Positions 23,823 through 29,344 of a stretch of DNA of 33,037 nt are shown here, in pieces. Source of the stretch: an uncultured Corynebacterium sp. Its GTDB lineage: Bacteria > Actinomycetota > Actinomycetes > Mycobacteriales > Mycobacteriaceae. The notes beneath the pieces are model-generated. The model made no database searches. It saw nothing but the letters and a program-made list of their open reading frames with translations, and was not told the DNA's origin. The translations under genes were made by a program, and so were the position numbers. The stretch's first letter is position 1. Each line of letters starts with the position of its first letter. The DNA is taken from assembly GCF_946221155.1 (NCBI RefSeq), contig NZ_CAMIAN010000023.1:1-33037 (forward strand), given 5' to 3'.

Positions 23823-23838
23823 CCCTGAAGGCTAGCCG
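23816..23838. terminator. Bidirectional hairpin between rel and the cyclophilin gene
   Basis: CGGCTAGCC (23816-23824) and GGCTAGCCG (23830-23838) are perfect complements around CTGAA. The stem contains the rel stop codon (23820-23822). Neither side has a real U-tract. Its place between convergent genes favours a terminator for both. Confidence 0.55.
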
Positions 23839-23844
23839 GGTTGT

Positions 23845-24708
23845 CTAACCCAGTACTGCGGATTCGATGTTGATGTCCTCAGTCGGGGCCGCATCACCCT
23901 CAGGTGCCTTTTCCATCAGCTTGTCCAGTGCCTTCAGGCCGGCCTCGTCGATGGTGCCGAAGATGTTGTAGCTCGGCGGCAGGGTGGTATCACCGGTGAC
24001 CAGGAAGAACTGGCTGCCGTTGGTATCCGGTCCGCTGTTGGCCATGGCTAGTGTGCCGCGCTTGTAAGTGACCGGGGAGTCGGCCTTGTCCTTGTCCACG
24101 CCGTTGGACGGGTACTCATCTGCGAAGGAGTAGCCCGGGCCGCCTGCGCCAGTGCCCTCAGGGTCGCCGCACTGCAGGATGGTCATGGAATCGGATTTTA
24201 CAGAGCGGTGGCACTTGGTGGAGTCGTAGAACTTCTTCTCCACCAGGTGCTTGAAGGAATTGGTGGAGCACGGGGACTTGTCGTTGGCCAGCTCCAAGCC
24301 AACCTTTTGGCCGTTCATGGTCAAGGTGACCTTTTCGGTTCCCTTGGCGGTTACGCTGTTGCCGTCAGGCAGCCCGGCCTCGCTGAGCTTGCCCTGCGGG
24401 TCCTTCTTGTACTCGCACTTTACGGTCTCGCCGTAAGGCTCCTTAGGGCCTGCCGGCAGCGCCGCGGGCTTCACGTCCGGCTCTTCAGTCTGCTGCTCGC
24501 TCTCAGCGACTTGATCTTCATCCTCGTTGGAGGTGTAGGTGGCGGCGAACCAGATACCGCCGACGATGAGCACCAGCACGGCGAGGGTTGCTGCGACCAC
24601 GCCCAGCGGTGCGATCTTGGCCTTGCGCTCGCGGGACTTTAGAGCTTTCTCTAGCTCCGACAGAGCTTGGTCGCGCTGGGCCTCGTTCGGGTAGTTGTTG
24701 TCAGACAC
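23845..24708 (-). CDS. ppiB: Membrane-anchored cyclophilin-type peptidyl-prolyl isomerase
   Basis: The 287-residue product has a short cytoplasmic N-terminus rich in charged residues, one membrane helix (about 33-57), an acidic linker and a cyclophilin domain (about 110-285). The core motifs are GTLAMANSGPDTNGSQFF and the neighbouring LVTGDT. It would speed prolyl isomerisation of proteins outside the membrane, which fits the nearby sec genes. Cys residues at about 98, 147, 166 and 180 might form disulfides. The start is GTG with AGAAAGG 12 nt upstream. CATAAT on the minus strand (24753-24748) is a possible -10 box. Confidence 0.92.
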   Translation of the reverse strand: MSDNNYPNEAQRDQALSELEKALKSRERKAKIAPLGVVAATLAVLVLIVGGIWFAATYTSNEDEDQVAESEQQTEEPDVKPAALPAGPKEPYGETVKCEYKKDPQGKLSEAGLPDGNSVTAKGTEKVTLTMNGQKVGLELANDKSPCSTNSFKHLVEKKFYDSTKCHRSVKSDSMTILQCGDPEGTGAGGPGYSFADEYPSNGVDKDKADSPVTYKRGTLAMANSGPDTNGSQFFLVTGDTTLPPSYNIFGTIDEAGLKALDKLMEKAPEGDAAPTEDINIESAVLG

Positions 24709-24807
24709 GTTTTTCTAGGACCTTTCTTGTGCTAGATACGGTGAACCATTATGCCCTACAAACTGGCCGGATCGGGTGAAGGGGCACGGGCTCGTTACTG
24801 TTTTCGC

Positions 24808-24813
24808 TAGGGT
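24808..24813 (+). promoter_or_regulatory. Possible -10 box, leaderless start of the metallo-hydrolase gene
   Basis: TAGGGT ends 8 nt before ATG 24822, placing transcription start near 24820. No ribosome site precedes the ATG. Confidence 0.4.
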
Positions 24814-24821
24814 TTAGTGGC

Positions 24822-25496
24822 ATGAGCACAGACGCAACCCCACTGCCGGATACGACCCAGATTCTTTCTTTTCCCGCCGGTCCTTTTGAAACCAATTGCT
24901 ATGTGGTGATTGATGGTTCTGACGCCACCGGCGGGGAAGACTCCCCGGCGGTCGTTATAGACCCGGGATTGGGTGCTTTCGAGAACATCCAAAGGCTCGC
25001 CGAGGAGCACAAGTTCTTTGTGGACAAGGTTGTGCTGACCCACGGGCATATCGACCACATCCGCGACGCGGGAGCATTCGGAGTGCCGGTGTACGTCCAC
25101 GAGTTGGACCGCTTCATGCTGGAGATGGATCAGGCGGCCAGCCCGCTGGCACAGCCTTTCGACGTGGCCAACATGCCTGCTATCACAGACATCCGTCACC
25201 TGGGGGATTCAATCAGCATCGGCGGTGTGGAGTTCGAGATCCACCACATGCCGGGCCACTCGCCGGGGCACGTTATGTTCCGCGTGAATGGACTCATCTT
25301 CGGCGGCGATGTGCTGTTCCGCGGGGGAGTGGGGCGCACCGATCTTCCGGGGTGCTCGCCCGAGGACATGATGCTGAGCCTTAAGAAACTCACTACCGAT
25401 TTCGCCGACGAGGATATTGTGCTGCCCGGGCATGGACCGCACACGACCATCGGTGAAGAAAAGCGCACCAATAGCTTCCTGGCGGCAGTGCAATAG
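24822..25496 (+). CDS. Metallo-beta-lactamase-fold hydrolase (glyoxalase II-like)
   Basis: The 224-residue product has the binuclear metal motif His74-G-His76-I-Asp78-His79, a further His146 in MPGHSPGH, the Asp-containing FGGDVLFRGGVGRTD stretch and a final His in LPGHGPHT. It resembles hydroxyacylglutathione hydrolase-like proteins (YcbL/GloB2 type), as does the mycobacterial Rv2581c in the same place. Corynebacteria use mycothiol rather than glutathione, so the true thioester substrate is unclear. It starts an apparently leaderless transcript and precedes hisS by 22 nt. Confidence 0.9.
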   Translation: MSTDATPLPDTTQILSFPAGPFETNCYVVIDGSDATGGEDSPAVVIDPGLGAFENIQRLAEEHKFFVDKVVLTHGHIDHIRDAGAFGVPVYVHELDRFMLEMDQAASPLAQPFDVANMPAITDIRHLGDSISIGGVEFEIHHMPGHSPGHVMFRVNGLIFGGDVLFRGGVGRTDLPGCSPEDMMLSLKKLTTDFADEDIVLPGHGPHTTIGEEKRTNSFLAAVQ

Positions 25497-25504
25497 CCGT
25501 TTAG

Positions 25505-25510
25505 TAGACT
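25505..25510 (+). promoter_or_regulatory. Probable -10 box, leaderless start of hisS
   Basis: TAGACT ends 8 nt before GTG 25519, so transcription would start near 25517. No ribosome site lies before the GTG. Confidence 0.45.
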
Positions 25511-25518
25511 GTTTTCTT

Positions 25519-26850
25519 GTGACTGAGAGCGAGAAGAAGCAACAGAAGGCCCAGAAGACTAAGGCTGCAAAGTTTAAGGCACTGAGCGCGCCAAAGGGCG
25601 TGCCGGATTACGTCCCGCCGACATCGGCGGAGTTCAAGGCAGTCAAGGATGCCTTCACCTCCGCCGCTCACGCTGCAGGCTACGAGCACGTGGAACTGCC
25701 GATCTTCGAGGAGACCTCTCTGTTCGCCCGTGGCGTCGGCGAATCGACCGACGTCGTGTCGAAGGAAATGTACACCTTCGCCGACCGGGGCGGCCGTTCG
25801 GTGACTCTGCGGCCGGAGGGCACGGCGGGCGTCATGCGTTCCGTCATTGAACATAACCTGGATCGCGGGCAGCTACCCGTCAAGTTGGTCTACAACGGCC
25901 CCTTCTTCCGCTACGAACGCCCGCAGGCCGGCCGCTACCGCCAGCTGCAGCAGGTGGGCGTGGAAGCCATCGGCGTGGACGATCCGGCGCTGGACGCCGA
26001 GGTTATCGCACTGGCGCACCGCTGCTTTAGCTCCATTGGGTTGAATGGTTTCCGCCTGGAGCTGACCAGCCTCGGCGATTGGGACGACCGCCCCGCCTAC
26101 CGGCAGAAGCTGCAGGACTTCCTGGCCACTCTGCCGCTGGATGAGGAGACCCAGCGGCGCGCGCAGCTAAACCCACTGCGCGTTTTGGACGACAAGCGCC
26201 CCGAAATGCAGGAGATGCTGGCCGAGGCGCCGTTGATGCTGGATCACCTCAGCGATTCCTCCCGCGAGCACTTCGAGACCGTGACCGGGCTGCTGGACGA
26301 CCTGGGCGTGGGCTACACCATCAACCCGCGGATGGTGCGTGGCCTGGACTACTACACCAAGACCTGCTTTGAGTTCGTCCACGATGGCCTGGGCGCACAG
26401 TCCGGCATCGGTGGCGGTGGACGCTACGACGGCCTGATGGCCCAGCTGGGCGGGCAGGATCTTTCCGGAATCGGCTTCGGGCTGGGTGTCGATAGAGCAC
26501 TGCTGGCGCTTGAGGCAGAGGAGAAGAGGGCGTCAACAGGAAGAAGGGTAGACGTCTACGGCGTAGCACTCGGTGCGGAGGCCAAGCGGCGCATGGTGGG
26601 CATCGTGGACGACCTGCGCGAGCGTGGGGTCGCCGCCGATATGTCCTACGGCGATCGTGGGCTGAAGGGAGCCATGAAGGGCGCCGACCGTGCCGGTGCG
26701 CTGTATGCCCTGGTGCTGGGGGATAAGGAGCTGGCCGAGGGCACGGTGACGGTGAAGGATCTCGGCGCTCACGAACAGCACGAGGTGGACCTGTCTGCCG
26801 TCGTGGACCTGCTGGCGGAGAAGACGGCAGAAAAGACTGCTGGCGCTTAG
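25519..26850 (+). CDS. hisS: Histidine-tRNA ligase
   Basis: The 443-residue class II synthetase charges tRNA-His. Motif 2 is GPFFRYERPQAGRYRQLQQ (about 128-146), the histidine-specific motifs are RGLDYYTKTCFEF and GGGGRYDGL, and motif 3 is GIGFGLGVDRALLAL (about 318-332). The anticodon-binding domain begins near residue 345. The N-terminus adds about 20 Lys/Gln-rich residues before the usual FKALSAPKG start. GTG 25519 follows a -10 box closely. The open frame runs back to 25417 inside the upstream gene, but those residues do not fit the family. The linker before the anticodon domain carries a run of uncommon codons. It ends at a strong terminator. Confidence 0.96.
   Translation: MTESEKKQQKAQKTKAAKFKALSAPKGVPDYVPPTSAEFKAVKDAFTSAAHAAGYEHVELPIFEETSLFARGVGESTDVVSKEMYTFADRGGRSVTLRPEGTAGVMRSVIEHNLDRGQLPVKLVYNGPFFRYERPQAGRYRQLQQVGVEAIGVDDPALDAEVIALAHRCFSSIGLNGFRLELTSLGDWDDRPAYRQKLQDFLATLPLDEETQRRAQLNPLRVLDDKRPEMQEMLAEAPLMLDHLSDSSREHFETVTGLLDDLGVGYTINPRMVRGLDYYTKTCFEFVHDGLGAQSGIGGGGRYDGLMAQLGGQDLSGIGFGLGVDRALLALEAEEKRASTGRRVDVYGVALGAEAKRRMVGIVDDLRERGVAADMSYGDRGLKGAMKGADRAGALYALVLGDKELAEGTVTVKDLGAHEQHEVDLSAVVDLLAEKTAEKTAGA
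26526..26547 (+). repeat. Copy D of the recurring GGCGTCAATA-purine motif
   Basis: The stretch GGGCGTCAACAGGAAGAAGG (26528-26547) lies in the hisS linker between core and anticodon domain. The codons are AGG, GCG, TCA, ACA, GGA, AGA, AGG, several of them unusual for this window. Confidence 0.28.
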
Positions 26851-26895
26851 CGGAACGGCTGAGCACAAGGCGGAAGTAACATCGGCCACATCCTT

Positions 26896-26927
26896 ACCCT
26901 CGCGTAACACCACGCGGGGGTATTTTT
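26896..26927 (+). terminator. Intrinsic terminator of hisS
   Basis: ACCCTCGCGT (26896-26905) and ACGCGGGGGT (26912-26921) form a ten-pair stem with one T-G wobble around AACACC, followed by ATTTTT. Confidence 0.92.
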
Positions 26928-26954
26928 GGTGAACTGAAGATTAATACTTTCGTT

Positions 26955-26975
26955 ACCTGGCGTGAATTGCCAGGT
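26955..26975. repeat. Inverted repeat upstream of the nucleotidase gene (first of three)
   Basis: ACCTGGC and GCCAGGT are perfect complements around GTGAATT. It lies 126 nt before the GTG start. No U-tract follows, so an operator is a reasonable guess. Confidence 0.45.
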
Positions 26976-27014
26976 CAAGGTCGGGTTTGGGTCAACTATT
27001 GCCGAGACACGAAC

Positions 27015-27032
27015 AGCTAACAATGGTTAGCT
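27015..27032. repeat. Inverted repeat upstream of the nucleotidase gene (second of three)
   Basis: AGCTAAC and GTTAGCT are perfect complements around AATG. The half-sites point opposite to those of a DtxR box. It lies 69 nt before the start codon and may be an operator or a leader hairpin. Confidence 0.45.
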
Positions 27033-27039
27033 CTCCCAC

Positions 27040-27065
27040 GTTGTATCACTTCTCTGTAGTGCAAC
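27040..27065. repeat. Bulged inverted repeat upstream of the nucleotidase gene (third of three)
   Basis: GTTG-TAT-CACT pairs with AGTG-CAAC around TCTCTGT, giving eight pairs with a three-base bulge, 35 nt before the start codon. Confidence 0.35.
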
Positions 27066-27100
27066 CTTTGAAGATTCGTTTCAACGAGGAGAAACCCAAA

Positions 27101-29263
27101 GTGTTTAAGCTGTCTCGCCGCAGTTCCCGCGCAGTCATGACCCTGGCCATGGCGCCGACCCTGGCTCTCGCGGGGCTGAATGTTCCTGCCCATGCCGCCG
27201 AAGCCGATCAGGTGAGCCTGAATATCCTCGGCGTCACCGACTTCCACGGTCACCTATCCCAGGCTAAGGATCGCAAGGGAGCGATCAGCGAACCCGGCGC
27301 GGCCGTGATGGCCTGCTACGTGAACAAGGAACGCGAAGAGAACCCGAACACCAGCTTCGTATCCGCAGGTGACAACATCGGTGGCTCTCCCTTCGAGTCC
27401 TCCATTCTGAAGGACAAGCCGACCCTCGATGCGCTGAACGCCATGGAGCTGGAGGCTTCCGCAGTGGGCAACCACGAGTTCGATAAGGGCTGGTCAGACC
27501 TGAAGGATCGCGTAGGCGTAAACGGCGACAAGCTTGCGAAGTTCCCCTACCTGGGGGCCAATGTCAAGGGAAGCGACATGGCGCCGTCCAAGGTCATCGA
27601 GAAAGGCGGCGTGAAGATCGGATACGTCGGCACCATCACTGCGGACACCCCGAACCTGGTTTCTCCGGACGGCATCCAAGGCCTCAGCTTCTCCGAACCG
27701 GTGGCTGCGACTAACGCAGAAGCCAAGCGACTGAAGGAATCTGGTAAGGCGGACGTAGTCATCGGCCTGGTGCATGAGGGAATGGACAACACTAAGTTCT
27801 CCGAGGATGTGGACGCAGTCGTCGCCGGCCACACCCATGTGCTACGCAAGCTCGACGGTAAGCCAGTGCTGGTGCAGCCCGCCAACTACGGCATGGATCT
27901 AGCTGACATCGACATCGTTTACGACAAGGCGGCCAAGAAGGTTGTGTCCGTCACCGCCGAAAACCGCAGCGCCAAGGACATGATGGACGTATGTGGCGAT
28001 ACTCCGGATGAGGACGTGGCGAAGATCGTTTCCGCGGCAAAGGAATCGGCGAAAACCGAGGGCGAAAAGGTCGTTACCACCCTGAAGAACGACTTTTACC
28101 GCGGCGCAAACTCCGACGGCGAATCCGGCGGTAACCGCGGCACCGAGTCCTCCCTGAACTCCATGATCGCGGACGCCACCCTCTACGGCGTGAACAAGCT
28201 CACTGACCTGAAGGCCGACCTGGGTGTGATGAACGCCGGTGGAGTGCGCGAGGATCTGGCCTCGGGTGACGTGACCTACGCAGAGGCTTTCGCAGTTCAG
28301 CCTTTTGGCAACTCCCTGGGTGTTGTGGAGATCACCGGTGAGCAGCTGAAGCAGGCCCTCGAACAGCAGTGGAAGCCGGGCGGGGAGCGCGCAATGCTGG
28401 CGTTGGGCTTGTCCAAGAACGTGCAGTACGCATACGACCCGGATGCCGAGCAGGGCAAGCGCATCACCTACGTTTCCGTCAATGGCAAGCCTCTTGACCC
28501 GAGCAAAAAGTACCGCGTGGCCGGGTCCAGCTTCCTGCTGAACGGTGGTGACAGCTTCGATGCATTCAAGGGCGGCAGGTTCCAGGACGCGGGTCAGATG
28601 GACATCGACGTGTTCAACCGCTACCTGAAGGACAATAAGGACATCGCCGTTCGCCCGAACCAGACCTCCGTCGGCGTGCAGCTGTCCGGCGCGGCTGTGG
28701 ATGAGGCAAAGGTTTCCGATGAGGCCCTGCGCGGTAGCGTGCTGGCTCCGAAGGAGGAGGTCACCGTCAACCTCAGCTCTCTGGCTTACACCGGCAAGGA
28801 AGATAAGCCGACCACGGCGACTGCCAAGTTCCTGAAGTGCGATGGCGAGACCCCCATCGAGGGTGCCGAGGCTAACGGCAAGATGGATAACACCATCACT
28901 GATGGCCTGGACGAGACCGGTAAGGCAAGCGTCAAACTCACGGTTCCGCAGGAAGCAGGCTTCTTGCAGATCACCACGGATGCCGGCAGCGAGCTCAACT
29001 ACCCGGTCGCCGTCGGAGGCAACAAGGAGTGCGGTGTCGAGCAGCCGGGCGAAGGTGACGAGCAGCCGGGCACGGACGGCTCCCTGTCTGGTTCCTCCAA
29101 GGGCGGCATCATCGCTGCAGTGATCGGCGTTCTGGCCGTCATCATCGGTGGCGCCACCGCAATCTCCTGGGTGCAGAAGAACGGCGGCATCCCCGCCAAC
29201 GTCGTCCCGCAGTGGGCGCGCGACATGCTGCCGCAGTGGGCGCGCGACATGCTCCACGTCTAG
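27101..29263 (+). CDS. Secreted, C-terminally anchored 5'-nucleotidase / UDP-sugar hydrolase (UshA-like)
   Basis: The 720-residue product has a Sec signal peptide (about 1-34, ending AHA). The calcineurin-like metallophosphatase domain contains D47-F-H49-G-H51, Asp91 in GDN, Asn124-His125 in GNHEFDKG and His244-T-His246. The 5'-nucleotidase C-terminal domain (about 310-530) includes NAGGVREDL and the substrate loop LNGGDSFDAF. A further beta-rich domain follows, then an EQPG-repeat linker, one membrane helix (about 668-690) and the tail WxxxxGGIPxxVVPQW. It should release phosphate and nucleosides from nucleotides at the cell surface. In C. glutamicum, ushA is a phosphate-starvation gene. GTG 27101 has AGGAGA upstream. 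An in-frame ATG-type extension to 26987 lacks a signal. Confidence 0.92.
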   Translation: MFKLSRRSSRAVMTLAMAPTLALAGLNVPAHAAEADQVSLNILGVTDFHGHLSQAKDRKGAISEPGAAVMACYVNKEREENPNTSFVSAGDNIGGSPFESSILKDKPTLDALNAMELEASAVGNHEFDKGWSDLKDRVGVNGDKLAKFPYLGANVKGSDMAPSKVIEKGGVKIGYVGTITADTPNLVSPDGIQGLSFSEPVAATNAEAKRLKESGKADVVIGLVHEGMDNTKFSEDVDAVVAGHTHVLRKLDGKPVLVQPANYGMDLADIDIVYDKAAKKVVSVTAENRSAKDMMDVCGDTPDEDVAKIVSAAKESAKTEGEKVVTTLKNDFYRGANSDGESGGNRGTESSLNSMIADATLYGVNKLTDLKADLGVMNAGGVREDLASGDVTYAEAFAVQPFGNSLGVVEITGEQLKQALEQQWKPGGERAMLALGLSKNVQYAYDPDAEQGKRITYVSVNGKPLDPSKKYRVAGSSFLLNGGDSFDAFKGGRFQDAGQMDIDVFNRYLKDNKDIAVRPNQTSVGVQLSGAAVDEAKVSDEALRGSVLAPKEEVTVNLSSLAYTGKEDKPTTATAKFLKCDGETPIEGAEANGKMDNTITDGLDETGKASVKLTVPQEAGFLQITTDAGSELNYPVAVGGNKECGVEQPGEGDEQPGTDGSLSGSSKGGIIAAVIGVLAVIIGGATAISWVQKNGGIPANVVPQWARDMLPQWARDMLHV
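29207..29254 (+). repeat. Tandem 24-bp duplication at the 3' end of the nucleotidase gene
   Basis: Two adjacent 24-base units (29207-29230 and 29231-29254) differ only in their last base. They encode PQWARDML twice, just before the stop. The unit length keeps the frame. Confidence 0.9.
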
Positions 29264-29289
29264 GCAAACTTAACCACCCCAATCGCCTC

Positions 29290-29320
29290 TAGCTCCCGCC
29301 TCACCAGCGGGAGCTATCTT
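29290..29320 (+). terminator. Hairpin terminator between nucleotidase and nuclease genes
   Basis: TAGCTCCCGC (29290-29299) and GCGGGAGCTA (29307-29316) are perfect complements over ten pairs around CTCACCA, followed by only TCTT. It may be a partial terminator, leaving some read-through to the nuclease gene. Confidence 0.6.
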
Positions 29321-29344
29321 CACCAGAAAGCAGGATCTAGATCC

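Noticed and set aside
25417..25518. Longer start for hisS inside the upstream hydrolase gene
   Set aside because: The added Cys-rich residues do not match the family, and a -10 box points to GTG 25519.
27015..27032. DtxR-type iron box upstream of the nucleotidase
   Set aside because: CTAAC and GTTAG occur, but in the inverted order relative to a DtxR site and with the wrong centre.
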